Shown: one piece after another, positions 26,111 to 34,906 of the stretch
Layout: each line of letters opens with the position of its first letter
How positions within the stretch are numbered: the stretch's first letter is position 1
Source: Georgfuchsia toluolica
GTDB taxonomy: Bacteria > Pseudomonadota > Gammaproteobacteria > Burkholderiales > Rhodocyclaceae
DNA length: 64,000 nucleotides
Assembly: GCF_907163265.1 (NCBI RefSeq)
Contig: NZ_CAJQUM010000001.1
Location: 186,001 to 250,000, forward strand
Direction: 5' to 3'
Position numbers and translations under genes: made by a program
The notes under the pieces: model-generated
What the model was told of the DNA's origin: nothing
The model's input: the letters and a program-made list of their open reading frames with translations, nothing else
Databases searched by the model: none

Positions 26111-27268
26111 ATGGACTTCGACCTGACAGACGAACAGGAATTGATGCGTGATAGCGTGGCAAAGCTCATGAGTAGCCACGCTCCACTGGAAAAAATCCAC
26201 GAATGGGACGTTCAGCGGACTTTCCCTTACGAGGTCTACTCTGCGTGGGTTGATGCAGGGCTGCTTCAGTTGCCATTTCCTGTGGAGTATGGCGGGCTCG
26301 GCGGCAGCGCCATTGATATAGCCTTGGTCGTTGACGAACTGTCCCGCGTCAGCACGGACTTGTGCATGGTGTACTCCAGCGCGGTCTTCTGCGGATTGAA
26401 CATCCTGCGCAAGGGAAGCGAGGAGCAGAAGGCCTATTGGTTGCCCCGGGTCATGGATGGACGCAACAAGTTCGCCATCAGCATCTCCGAACCCGGCGCC
26501 GGTTCTGACGTCGGTGCCATGAAGACCTTCGCAACGCAACACCAGCAGGGCTACGTGATCAATGGCCAAAAGCTCTGGAACACGGGCGCCGGACTCAAGG
26601 ATTGCGTGCTTAGCGTGTATCTGAAAACCGATCGGAGCGTCTCCTATCGGCAAGGAATGTCGATGCTGCTGATCGACAATGATGCCCCTGGCGTCAACCT
26701 TCGCAAGCTGGATATGCTGGGGCGGCGTTGCGCAGGCACGTATGAAGTCTTTTTCTCTGACGTCCTGGTACCATCCGATCGCCTCGTGGGCGGCCAGGGC
26801 GGCGGCTGGGACTGCCTGATGTCAGGACTCCAGCTGGAACGGGCGGTGTCAGCGGCAAGCAGTTGCGGCGGGGCCCAAGCGGTCGTCGATCTGGTCCGAA
26901 GTTATGCTCAGGAACGCGTTCAGTTCGGCCAGCCGATCGGAACGTTCCAAGCCATCGGCCATACCATCGCAAGTATGCAGACCGAGGTTGATGCCGCCCG
27001 ACTCATGACCATGAAAGCGGCATGGATGGTGTCCAAAGGACGTGATGCTCTTCGCGAGATTACCGAAGCGAAATTGCTGGCGTCGGAAACCTATGCAAAG
27101 GTGGCCAATCAAGGTGTGCATATCATGGGTGCATTCGGACTGAACGCTGAATACCCGATGGAGCGCTACTTCCGCGATTCCCGCAGTGCCACTATCGCCG
27201 CCGGTACCTCGGAAACCTTGCGCAATCTTATCGCCGGATTGATGGGCTTGAAGAAACCAAAAGAATGA
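26111..27268 (+). CDS. Acyl-CoA dehydrogenase
   Basis: 385 residues, FAD-dependent family. It has an N-terminal helical domain, a flavin-binding segment 'FAISISEPGAGSDV' near 120-133, a central beta domain, and a C-terminal domain with MERYFRDSR. The motif that normally carries the catalytic base (EGT) reads AAGTSE here, so Glu is replaced by Ala and the base must lie elsewhere. A role in oxidising a phenylpropanoyl-CoA to the cinnamoyl-CoA used by the lyase would suit the operon; this is inference. Confidence 0.86.
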   Translation: MDFDLTDEQELMRDSVAKLMSSHAPLEKIHEWDVQRTFPYEVYSAWVDAGLLQLPFPVEYGGLGGSAIDIALVVDELSRVSTDLCMVYSSAVFCGLNILRKGSEEQKAYWLPRVMDGRNKFAISISEPGAGSDVGAMKTFATQHQQGYVINGQKLWNTGAGLKDCVLSVYLKTDRSVSYRQGMSMLLIDNDAPGVNLRKLDMLGRRCAGTYEVFFSDVLVPSDRLVGGQGGGWDCLMSGLQLERAVSAASSCGGAQAVVDLVRSYAQERVQFGQPIGTFQAIGHTIASMQTEVDAARLMTMKAAWMVSKGRDALREITEAKLLASETYAKVANQGVHIMGAFGLNAEYPMERYFRDSRSATIAAGTSETLRNLIAGLMGLKKPKE

Positions 27269-27312
27269 TATCGAAATCATTGATGGCAGTTTGAATTCAG
27301 CAGGAGGCCAGC

Positions 27313-29034
27313 ATGCGCAAATATCTGCATATCCATCTCCCCCAACGGACAACCGGGAGCGAGGAGTTTGAGGGCGAAGCGCTGGTTCGCAGTGGCCGCC
27401 ACTTCATCGCCCGGACTTTGCTCGCAGGCGGAATCGCCACGGTGGATCCGCTGTCGCCGGAAAATCCCCTGATCTTTTCGGCCGGCCCGTTCGCCGGCTC
27501 TAATTTCTCCAATGCCAATCGGATCAGTGTCGGCTGCAAGAGCCCCCTGACCGGGGGTATAAAGGAAGCCAATTCCGGTGGGACATTCGCAGTTGCCCTA
27601 GGCCAGAGCGAAATCGCCGGACTTACGCTGCATGGGGCATCGACCGACTGGGTCGTCATCCGCATCACCCGGGAGGGAGCCGTCTCTTTCGAATCTGCCG
27701 AGCCCTATCTGGGACTGGGCACCGATGAGGCGGCAAAGCGCCTGTTCGAAAAATATGGCGAAAGGATCAGCATTGCCCTCTGCGGCCCCGTTGGTGAATA
27801 TCTGGGACTCATGGCTGGCATCTCCTTCACCGACACCGATGGACGACCCTCGCGTCTAGCCGCCCGCGGCGGCGTCGGTGCGGTCATGGGCAGCAAGAAG
27901 GTGAAGGCCATCGTCGTCGACCTGCACAAGATGCCATCTTTCCATGATCGCAAGAAGCTCATGGGCGAGATCCGTGAATATGGCGCCAGGATCGCAAAAG
28001 AACCAATGATGGAGAGCTTCAGGCGCCTCGGCACGGCGACCATGGGCGACGTGATGAACTTGACCGGTGCGCTGCCGGTGAACAACTTCAGCCGTGGCCA
28101 GCAGGTCAACCCAGCCAAGGGAACCTTCAATCTGGGCGGCGATCACGTCCGTGCCGTCAATCTGAGCCGCGGCGGGGAACCGACGCATGCCTGCATGCCC
28201 GGTTGCCAGATCGAATGCAGCAATGTCTATGTCGATCGGGACGGCAAAGAATTGGTTTCGCCGCTCGAATACGAGTCGCTCGGCCTGATGGGAAGCAACT
28301 TGGGCCTTACGCATCCGGACGACGTGGCCCGGCTGAACGCCGTGGCCAACGATCTGGGCGTGGACTCCATAGAAGCGGGGGCCGTGCTTGGCGTATTACT
28401 GGAAGACGGACAAGCTGCGTTCGGCGATATGGACTTCCTGCTGGAAGCCCTGGAAGACATTCGGCGGGGCAACGAACGCGGTCTCCTCCTGGCCCAGGGA
28501 GCGGCACGTGTCGGCACCTATTACAAGGTGCGGCGGGTTCCTACCATAAAGGGCCAGGCCATTAGCGCCTACGACCCCCGGGTGATCGAGGTCACCGGCA
28601 TTTCCATGATGCTGACCGCCCAAGGCGCTGACCATACTGCAGGCGCCGCGGCGACCTTCGACTGCACCGGCAAGACCACCGCGGAACTGGTCGCCGTCGG
28701 TCTTGCGGCGCAAATCGCGGCGGCCACAGCAGATTCGCTGGGGCTGTGCATATTCGGGCGTGCCGTCACCGCCGTCAGCGACGAGCTGATCATCAAGGCA
28801 CTAAATGCTGCCTGTGGAACCGACCTTCAGCCATCCTTCCTGCAAACCCTGGGGCGCGAGACGCTGTTGCTGGAATGGGAATTCAATAAGGCGGCAGGAT
28901 TTACCGAGGATGACAATGGGCTGCCGGATTTCTTCTATACCGAGGCACTTCCTCCCAGCGGCAAGGTGGCACGCCACAGCGCTGCCGAGGTCAGCCGCTG
29001 CTTGCAGGAGCAACTGGCGGTCCCGGTTTTTTGA
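27313..29034 (+). CDS. Aldehyde:ferredoxin oxidoreductase-family enzyme (tungsten/molybdenum pterin)
   Basis: 573 residues covering all three AOR domains. The N-terminal pterin domain includes LAARGGVGAVMGSKKVKA. The [4Fe-4S] ligands are Cys294, Cys298 and Cys302 (ACMPGCQIEC) and Cys479 in DSLGLC. The first spacing is CX3C rather than the CX2C of archaeal AOR. The enzyme should oxidise an aldehyde to the acid with low-potential electrons, a logical fate for the benzaldehyde released by the lyase. No ferredoxin subunit gene adjoins it. The GG-ended carrier proteins upstream could also serve its cofactor. Its stop overlaps the transporter start. Confidence 0.86.
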   Translation: MRKYLHIHLPQRTTGSEEFEGEALVRSGRHFIARTLLAGGIATVDPLSPENPLIFSAGPFAGSNFSNANRISVGCKSPLTGGIKEANSGGTFAVALGQSEIAGLTLHGASTDWVVIRITREGAVSFESAEPYLGLGTDEAAKRLFEKYGERISIALCGPVGEYLGLMAGISFTDTDGRPSRLAARGGVGAVMGSKKVKAIVVDLHKMPSFHDRKKLMGEIREYGARIAKEPMMESFRRLGTATMGDVMNLTGALPVNNFSRGQQVNPAKGTFNLGGDHVRAVNLSRGGEPTHACMPGCQIECSNVYVDRDGKELVSPLEYESLGLMGSNLGLTHPDDVARLNAVANDLGVDSIEAGAVLGVLLEDGQAAFGDMDFLLEALEDIRRGNERGLLLAQGAARVGTYYKVRRVPTIKGQAISAYDPRVIEVTGISMMLTAQGADHTAGAAATFDCTGKTTAELVAVGLAAQIAAATADSLGLCIFGRAVTAVSDELIIKALNAACGTDLQPSFLQTLGRETLLLEWEFNKAAGFTEDDNGLPDFFYTEALPPSGKVARHSAAEVSRCLQEQLAVPVF

Positions 29035-30011
29035 TGAGTGGCGCCGTGCCCGCCGAATGGACGCCTGACATGCAAGTCGCCAAGGGCCACACTTATCGAG
29101 GCGTCCTATTCATCTTGCTGGCCTTGCTTTTCCTCGCCGCCCATGACGCCACCGCGAAATATCTGGCACAGCGCTTTCCATTGCCACTGCTGATTTGGGC
29201 GCGATTTACACTGCAATGCTTGCTGGTAGTCATTTTCCTTGCGCCTTCACGACGCATGCAACTGTTCAACACTCGCTCGCTGCGGATCCAAATTACGCGG
29301 TCGCTATTAATTTTAGGGGTGTCGCTGTTTCTGCTCTCGGCCCTACGCACTATGCCGTTAGCGGAGACCACTGCCATATTCCTTATCTCGCCGTTCTTAC
29401 TTGCGCTCATTGCGGGACGTACCTTGGGCGAGCAGGTTGGCCTAAAGCGCTGGCTGGTGATCATTATCGGGTTTTGCGGCGCCCTGCTGATCGCCCGGCC
29501 TGGTGGAGCGCTATCAACTGCCGGCGTTCTGCTCGCTCTGGGTGCGGCGCTTTGTAGCGCCCTCTATCAGATGCAGACGCGGCAACTGTCGATGACTGAT
29601 GGTCCCTTGACCACGCTGATCTATACGGCGCTCGGCGGAACGGTGGCGTTAAGTTTAAGCCTGCCTTGGTTCTGGCCAGAGCACCTGCCCAATGCGGGCG
29701 ATGCCATGCTCATTGCCCTGCTTGGCCTATTCGGCACCGTTGGTCATTTGTTGATGATCCACGCCTTTCGTCATGCACCGGCGTCGGTTCTGGCGCCGCT
29801 CAATTATGGCCACCTGTTCTGGGCGACACTGCTCGGGTGGCTGATATTCGGCCAACTCCCCGATGCTTGGTCCTACCTGGGTATGGCCATCATCGCGGGC
29901 AGCGGCCTACTGCTGATCGCCTCGAATTGGCAGAGCCATCCACCGTTTCCACCCAAAGTCCTGATCGGGGCTCCGTTTCCCCAGTTTACTGAAGACGGCA
30001 GAGAGGTCTAA
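29034..30011 (+). CDS. DMT-superfamily (EamA) transporter
   Basis: 325 residues with about ten hydrophobic helices arranged as two EamA repeats (roughly 22-150 and 165-300). The second repeat ends with the typical 'APLNYGHLFWATLLGWLIFG' segment. Located inside the hydroxycinnamate-type operon, so probably moves a pathway substrate or product; direction unknown. The ATG overlaps the AOR stop by one base. Confidence 0.85.
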   Translation: MSGAVPAEWTPDMQVAKGHTYRGVLFILLALLFLAAHDATAKYLAQRFPLPLLIWARFTLQCLLVVIFLAPSRRMQLFNTRSLRIQITRSLLILGVSLFLLSALRTMPLAETTAIFLISPFLLALIAGRTLGEQVGLKRWLVIIIGFCGALLIARPGGALSTAGVLLALGAALCSALYQMQTRQLSMTDGPLTTLIYTALGGTVALSLSLPWFWPEHLPNAGDAMLIALLGLFGTVGHLLMIHAFRHAPASVLAPLNYGHLFWATLLGWLIFGQLPDAWSYLGMAIIAGSGLLLIASNWQSHPPFPPKVLIGAPFPQFTEDGREV

Positions 30012-30013
30012 TA

Positions 30014-31387
30014 ATGAGCATTGCCGAAGAACTGGTCGCCAACGTCATAGACACGGCGTACGAATCGATACCCAAGGAAGCCGTGGCCCGGGCCAAGTGG
30101 CGCATCATCGATACCCTCGGCTGCATGATCGCCGGGGCGAACGCCCCCGGTTGCCACGGCGCCGTCGACATGGTCCGTAGCTGGGGTGGTACCGGCCAGA
30201 GCACGATCTTCAGCCACGACTTGAGGGCACCGGCTCACAACGCCGCCATGCTGAACAGCTTGATGGCACGCTCCTTCGACTTCGAGCCGGTGGAAGCCGA
30301 GGGCGAAACGAAATCGAGTCCCGCTCACATCAGCGGCACAACCGTGCCGACGGCGGTGACTGTCGCCGAATGGCAGGGGGCGAGCGGCAAGGACCTCCTC
30401 GCCGCGCTGATCGTCGGCGACGACTTGGCGGCGCGCGTAGCCATGGCCACCGGCTTCGACTTCAGCCTCGGCTGGGACAACACCGGTACGGTCAATTGCT
30501 TTGGCGCCGCGGCGATCGCCTGCCGGCTGATGGGGCTTGGGCAGAAGGAGACCCTGCATGCCTTTGGCATTGCCTTGAACCAGGCCGCGGGCAGCATGGA
30601 CGGCGTCTGGGACAAGGCCATGAGTTTCAAGTTGTGCATGGCCTTGGCGTCGAGGACAGGCATCTTCTCGGCTGAGCTCGCCGCTCGGGGTTTCACCGGG
30701 ACGAAGGATCCCTTCCTCGGCCGGAACGGTTACTTCAAGCTCTACTGCCGCGATCACGATACCTCCGGCCTGACCAAGGATCTCGGCCGGCGTTTCTACG
30801 CCGACCGAGTGATCAAACCCCACTCAGCCTGCCGTGCCACGCATTCGGCCATCGACGCTGCGTTGAAGATTGCCCATGCGCAGGAGATCAACAGCGACGA
30901 GGTGCGGGAAATCGCGGTCATCGTGCCCCCGTGGATCATCGACGGCTTTACCGGCCAACCCTTCGCGCCCGCGCAGGCGGAGGCGCCGCAGATCGAGGGT
31001 GCCTTCAGCGTACGCTACACCGTCGCTACGGCGCTGCTGCGCCGCGCGGTCAAGCCGGCCTATTTCACCGACGCCTGCTTGCACGACCCGGCCATCCACG
31101 CCCTGATCGACCGGATGAAACTGATACCGCTCGAACCCGGCAGGGCCTTGGCGGCGGAGGTCAAGGTCACCATGGCCGACGGCCGGGTGCTGTCCGGCGA
31201 TACCGGCTTTCCCAGAGGCGACATCGCCCGGACGCCGCTGTCGGACGAGGATATCCGCGCCAAGTTCCGCGACAACGTAGCCTATTCCCGGATCGTGCCG
31301 ACGGAAAAGGCGGAACAGGCGCTGAGCCACCTTGAAGCCCTTGAGGACGTCGCCGACGTGCGCGTCATCACCAGCCTGCTCGCCTAG
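30014..31387 (+). CDS. MmgE/PrpD-family protein
   Basis: 457 residues of the 2-methylcitrate dehydratase/cis-aconitate decarboxylase superfamily. The helical N-terminal domain carries 'IDTLGCMIAGANAPG'. Other landmarks are NSLMARSFDFEPVEAEG, a KPHSACRATHSAIDAAL segment near residue 274, and a C-terminal lid domain. Reactions in the family are dehydration, decarboxylation or isomerisation of small carboxylic acids. It starts 3 nt after the transporter and ends the operon. Its place in an aromatic pathway is not obvious. Confidence 0.85.
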   Translation: MSIAEELVANVIDTAYESIPKEAVARAKWRIIDTLGCMIAGANAPGCHGAVDMVRSWGGTGQSTIFSHDLRAPAHNAAMLNSLMARSFDFEPVEAEGETKSSPAHISGTTVPTAVTVAEWQGASGKDLLAALIVGDDLAARVAMATGFDFSLGWDNTGTVNCFGAAAIACRLMGLGQKETLHAFGIALNQAAGSMDGVWDKAMSFKLCMALASRTGIFSAELAARGFTGTKDPFLGRNGYFKLYCRDHDTSGLTKDLGRRFYADRVIKPHSACRATHSAIDAALKIAHAQEINSDEVREIAVIVPPWIIDGFTGQPFAPAQAEAPQIEGAFSVRYTVATALLRRAVKPAYFTDACLHDPAIHALIDRMKLIPLEPGRALAAEVKVTMADGRVLSGDTGFPRGDIARTPLSDEDIRAKFRDNVAYSRIVPTEKAEQALSHLEALEDVADVRVITSLLA

Positions 31388-31402
31388 TCATCTTTCTGAT
31401 AA

Positions 31403-31525
31403 TTATTGACGCCGCAGTGGATTGGAACATGGAATGCCGCCATCAATGACGAGATGGTTTTGACCGGCAAAAATCAGCGACAACTCAAGAATGGCGGTCG
31501 TTGTATTCTTCCCGATTTTCTGTCG
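31403..31525 (-). pseudogene. SDR C-terminal remnant
   Basis: On the minus strand this stretch reads ...KIGKN... then LIFAGQNHLVIDGGIP and a stop. It matches the C-terminal RIGKPEE...ITGQ-L-V-DGG pattern of short-chain dehydrogenases. The frame is closed by a stop just upstream, so only about 40 residues survive. It lies between the catabolic operon and the PNPOx-like gene, consistent with deletion of an SDR gene here. Confidence 0.5.
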
Positions 31526-31585
31526 CGCTCATGCGCTCCTGTTTCTGAATTCTGGTAACTGCTCAGGTAGCCAGGAATAGCATCG

Positions 31586-32086
31586 CTATTTCGAGCCAGC
31601 GTCGTGTCGTGTGTCCGTCTGGCTGTTGTGTGTATCGTCTGCGTCGATCCGTTCCCTGTTCCCCAATCCACGTGAGTTGTCGATCCAGTAAAGGAAATCA
31701 GGGGTCAAGCTATACCATGCGACCTTCTGCATGGCTGCCCCTAATTCCATTGGGATTTTGAGAGATTTCAAGAAGGTAAATTTTCGGATATAGATATCTG
31801 CGATGCGGCGGCTTTCCTCGGCGTTCAACCGTGATGCCACTCCTTCAATCTGGATGCCTTTGATCATATCCCACTGTGAATAGTCCTCCTGAACAGTCGC
31901 TGCGACTCGCGGGTGGTACTGAATATTTCTACAGTGTCGTGTCGTTGGAGACGAGAGAAAGAAAAGTGTTGTGCCTTCATGGACGTAAAATACTGCTGAT
32001 GCCCACGGCCCATCCTCGCCGATTGTGGCAAGCGTCATTACGTTATGGGTGCTGAGGTATTCCAGCAATTGTCCGCGCACACTCAT
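31586..32086 (-). CDS. Pyridoxamine 5'-phosphate oxidase-like (FMN-binding split-barrel) protein
   Basis: 166 residues. The N-terminal 'LEYLSTHNVMTLATIGEDG' and the later FLSSPTTRHCRNIQYHPRVAAT segment are typical of PNPOx-like split barrels that bind FMN or heme. A C-terminal segment (WYSLTPDFLYWIDNSRG) matches the YhbP-like branch. Single gene on the minus strand; function unknown. Confidence 0.8.
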   Translation of the reverse strand: MSVRGQLLEYLSTHNVMTLATIGEDGPWASAVFYVHEGTTLFFLSSPTTRHCRNIQYHPRVAATVQEDYSQWDMIKGIQIEGVASRLNAEESRRIADIYIRKFTFLKSLKIPMELGAAMQKVAWYSLTPDFLYWIDNSRGLGNRERIDADDTHNSQTDTRHDAGSK

Positions 32087-32250
32087 CTCTTCCAGCTCAT
32101 TTCCATGTGAATTTCGATTGGCATCTCGGGCTAACGCATGTCCATCATATGGCCATGCAATCCACTCTTAAAACGGTGTACGAGGCATCTAATTTTAAAG
32201 TCATAATTATAATTTATTGACCATCGGCAAGCCTGATGGTCTGAAGCCGG

Positions 32251-32576
32251 TTAAGCTTGGCCTTTCGTTACAATCGCGGTACGGTCTGGCTTGGCCGGGA
32301 AATACATCGCCGTCTTCGCCGACAGCCTGTGCTTTATGCCGTTGAAGCGGGTACGCAGCGCCTTTTCCCACGATGCCTGCTCCGCCTCCTCGCCGCATAC
32401 GGGACACTTGCAAAATACAGGTACGGATGCCACGCCCGCTCCGGCGCAGCGTCGATGCGCAGCGGCCGTTCGGAAAACACCCATTTACACGAACCGCAGT
32501 GGAACGTGACCTGGTCAAGCCTCTTGGAATGGTCAGACTTTGCCATCCTGCCGACTGTCGGCAGGGGCAGCGACAT
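32251..32576 (-). pseudogene. Frameshifted zinc-ribbon protein
   Basis: Two overlapping minus-strand frames join into one plausible protein if one A is added to the run at 32412-32415. The first frame gives FHCGSCKWVFSE...HPYLYF, the second CKCPVCGEEAEQASWEKAL and continues to a stop at 32251. The joined product (~108 residues) has paired CxxC motifs of a zinc ribbon. A homopolymer indel could be a real mutation or an assembly error. Family not recognised. The start could be 32576 or 32546. Confidence 0.55.
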
Positions 32577-32705
32577 TAAAAGTCCATATTATGTCGCTAC
32601 ATAACGTAAAATCACGCCGCCAGTTTCAGGGGAAACCTAATCCTCGCGGTTCTTAGTGTGGCAAGGTCGGGGAGCCAAAGAGTTTTTTGTGGTTTTTGCA
32701 CTTAG

Positions 32706-32729
32706 CCCAGCCATTGCGGTTGGGTTTTT
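32706..32729 (+). terminator. Candidate terminator hairpin upstream of yjdM
   Basis: CCCAGCC-attgc-GGTTGGG forms a 7-bp stem with one G-U pair, followed by five T. No plus-strand gene reads into it from nearby. It might end antisense transcription or act in a leader. The remainder of 32577-32812 shows no gene. Confidence 0.4.
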
Positions 32730-32812
32730 GTGTTTACGGGGGGGGATACAAATAGCCCGCCGGGAGACCTCTCTGAAAATCGTTAAAGGCTTGCAATTAC
32801 AGGAAACAACCC

Positions 32813-33151
32813 ATGAGCGCGTTACCCAAGTGTCCGAAATGCAGTTCTGAATTCGCCTACGAAGATGGCGATGTGTATGTCTGTCCGGAATGCGCCCACG
32901 AATGGTCGAAGGTGGCCACAGAGAGCACTGACGAAAAACGCATCGTGCACGACGCCCATGGGAATGTGCTTCAGGACGGCGATACCGTGACCGTGATCAA
33001 GGATTTGAAGATCAAGGGCTCATCGTCGGTAGTCAAGGTCGGAACGAAGGTGAAGAATATCCGTCTGGTCGAAGGCGATCACGATATCGACTGCAAAATC
33101 GATGGCATTGGAGCCATGGCTCTGAAATCTGAATTTGTGAAGAAAGCGTAA
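32813..33151 (+). CDS. yjdM: YjdM/PhnA-family zinc-ribbon protein
   Basis: 112 residues. The N-terminal zinc ribbon CPKC...CPEC is followed by a compact beta domain with [19 protein letters not shown] and a C-terminal [10 protein letters not shown], all hallmarks of the YjdM (PhnA) family. Exact function unsettled. It has a clear ribosome site (aggaaac) and begins a run of small cytosolic proteins. Confidence 0.9.
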   Translation: MSALPKCPKCSSEFAYEDGDVYVCPECAHEWSKVATESTDEKRIVHDAHGNVLQDGDTVTVIKDLKIKGSSSVVKVGTKVKNIRLVEGDHDIDCKIDGIGAMALKSEFVKKA

Positions 33152-33156
33152 TCGAT

Positions 33157-33390
33157 ATGTCTCAACCTATGCCACAAACAGCCTACTGCTACCATTGCGG
33201 AAAGCATCAGCCTATTGAGGAAATGCGCCAATTAGTAACCAAGACGGGCAAGCGTTGGCGTTGCCTCAAGAGCATTGAGGCGACAAAGCAAGACCGCAAG
33301 GCACGTGAAGCCTTTGGCCGGGGCGTGACAGAACTGAACAAGGCCGAAGCACAAGCCAAGCTGAGAATCCTTAAGGTAACCCAACTGTGA
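33157..33390 (+). CDS. Small Cys-motif protein, paralogue A
   Basis: 77 residues: YCYHCGKHQPIEEM, then KTGKRWRCLKSI and a charged helical tail (TELNKAEAQAKLRILK). The CxxC plus a later Cys suggest metal binding. It is nearly duplicated by the product at 34645, with strong conservation also at DNA level. Family not recognised. It starts 5 nt after yjdM. Confidence 0.7.
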   Translation: MSQPMPQTAYCYHCGKHQPIEEMRQLVTKTGKRWRCLKSIEATKQDRKAREAFGRGVTELNKAEAQAKLRILKVTQL

Positions 33391-33441
33391 CAGTTGCTTC
33401 TGGCTGGGGATTATTGAGTAAATTGAGCATGGGCGTGCAAT

Positions 33442-33879
33442 ATGGGACTTCTGGTCAACATCATTACAGCAAACGAAGACGAGATTGATGCTATCGGCGC
33501 ATCGGAACATCCGGCAGAAGAATGGAGCGGTATTGAAGCGCGGGAGATCGATAGCGAGAAGCTCGCAACGCTGCATTGCCTGCTGACAGACGACGACTTG
33601 GAGCAGGCACAGAGTGCTTATGAACCCGTCTTCGTGGCGGAAGACGAAGGAGTGCTGGTGTTACGGATTCCCGACAAGATAGCCGGAAAGCTGGCACTGC
33701 TTGAGGAAGAAGCACTCGAACTGGTGGGTGAGGAACTTGCTGCCACCGAAGCATTCGAAATCCATGGTTGGGCAGTTGAAGAAGTGCAAGCCCTCGTGGT
33801 TGAACTTGGCGAACTGGCCCGGCTCGCCGAATCTCAAGGCCAAGTGATGTTCGTCTGGATGCACCCGCTACGCACATGA
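33442..33879 (+). CDS. Hypothetical acidic protein
   Basis: 145 residues, very acidic, with no Cys pairs, signal peptide or membrane helix. An N-terminal segment, GLLVNIITANEDEIDAIG, is followed by alternating strand and helix patterns. A Glu-rich stretch runs near residues 90-110. I do not recognise the family. Codon use and context look like those of a real gene in the small-protein run. Confidence 0.6.
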   Translation: MGLLVNIITANEDEIDAIGASEHPAEEWSGIEAREIDSEKLATLHCLLTDDDLEQAQSAYEPVFVAEDEGVLVLRIPDKIAGKLALLEEEALELVGEELAATEAFEIHGWAVEEVQALVVELGELARLAESQGQVMFVWMHPLRT

Positions 33880-33895
33880 CTGGGGAAAATCACTT

Positions 33896-34144
33896 ATGAA
33901 CGAAGCCACTCAATATCCCCCGCTGCCCGACCGTCTATCAATTGACCCGCGCAGTCCCTATCACGTCGCCACCGTATTTGAACATGACGTAGGTATCCGA
34001 TTGAATGACAGGGAGCGCATGGATGTTGAGGAGTACTGCATCAGCGAGGGCTGGGTCATGGTTCCGGCAGGCAAGAAACTGGATCGCAGGGGCAATCCGC
34101 TGATGATCAAGTTGAAGGGAAAAGTCGAAGCGTTTTATCGCTAA
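33896..34144 (+). CDS. DUF3297-family protein
   Basis: 82 residues matching the short DUF3297 family: PPLPDRLSIDPRSP, then a FEHDVGIRLN stretch and DVEEYCISEGW, ending with a lysine-rich KLKGKVEAFYR. Cytosolic; no known function. Confidence 0.85.
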   Translation: MNEATQYPPLPDRLSIDPRSPYHVATVFEHDVGIRLNDRERMDVEEYCISEGWVMVPAGKKLDRRGNPLMIKLKGKVEAFYR

Positions 34145-34297
34145 GTGACTCCTGTTCGATTTGCCCTGGGTTCTGTGTCTGCGCATTCGTAACGTTGAAT
34201 CGGCCCCAACTGGCGGTCAGAACTGATGTATTAAAATTGCGCATGACTTTATCGAGCAAAGCCAATAATATTTAATTTGGATAGAAAAGGAATGAAT

Positions 34298-34642
34298 ATG
34301 GGCAGTGTGACAACCAGCAGTGGCCTCGTAATCGAGGACATCGTAGTGGGCGAGGGTGCCGTGGCTGAAACCGGTCAGTACGTTTCAGTGCATTACACCG
34401 GCTGGCTGATCGGTGGGAAGAAATTCGATTCAAGCAAGGATCGCAATGATCCGTTCGAATTTGGCTTGGGTCAGCGTCAGGTGATCGCCGGCTGGGACGA
34501 GGGTGTGCAGGGCATGAAAGTCGGTGGCACGCGAAAACTCACCATTCCGCCCGAGTTGGGCTATGGCGCACGCGGTGCAGGCGGCGTGATTCCACCCAAT
34601 GCAACATTGGTATTTGAAGTTGAGTTGTTGGGCATTTGCTGA
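34298..34642 (+). CDS. FKBP-type peptidyl-prolyl cis-trans isomerase
   Basis: 114 residues, a single FKBP domain. Landmarks are [41 protein letters not shown] and the end segment [18 protein letters not shown]. It catalyses prolyl isomerisation in the cytoplasm, having no signal peptide. The second of two close ATGs (34298) is chosen because AGGA lies six bases upstream. Confidence 0.93.
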   Translation: MGSVTTSSGLVIEDIVVGEGAVAETGQYVSVHYTGWLIGGKKFDSSKDRNDPFEFGLGQRQVIAGWDEGVQGMKVGGTRKLTIPPELGYGARGAGGVIPPNATLVFEVELLGIC

Positions 34643-34644
34643 TC

Positions 34645-34866
34645 ATGGCCCAAACTGCCTACTGCTACCACTGCGTCAAGCATCATCCCATCGAAGAGAT
34701 GCGCCTGATTGTCACCAAGACGGGCAAACGCTGGCGTTGCCTCAAGAGCATTCAGGCCACCAAGGCGGGAATAGCTCAAAGAGACGCGTTTGGCCGGGTT
34801 GTGACCGAAACCAACAAGGCCGAGGCGCAAGCCAAGGTGAGAATCCTTAAGGAAACCCAGCCGTAA
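34645..34866 (+). CDS. Small Cys-motif protein, paralogue B
   Basis: 73 residues, a near copy of the 33157 product: YCYHCVKHHPIEEM, KTGKRWRCLKSI and ETNKAEAQAKVRILK. It starts 2 nt after the FKBP stop. The second Gly-Lys of the first motif is changed to Val-Lys, while all three cysteines are kept. Confidence 0.7.
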   Translation: MAQTAYCYHCVKHHPIEEMRLIVTKTGKRWRCLKSIQATKAGIAQRDAFGRVVTETNKAEAQAKVRILKETQP

Positions 34867-34906
34867 CGGTTGATGATGAATTCCATCGCACCAATGAGAG
34901 CCTGCC

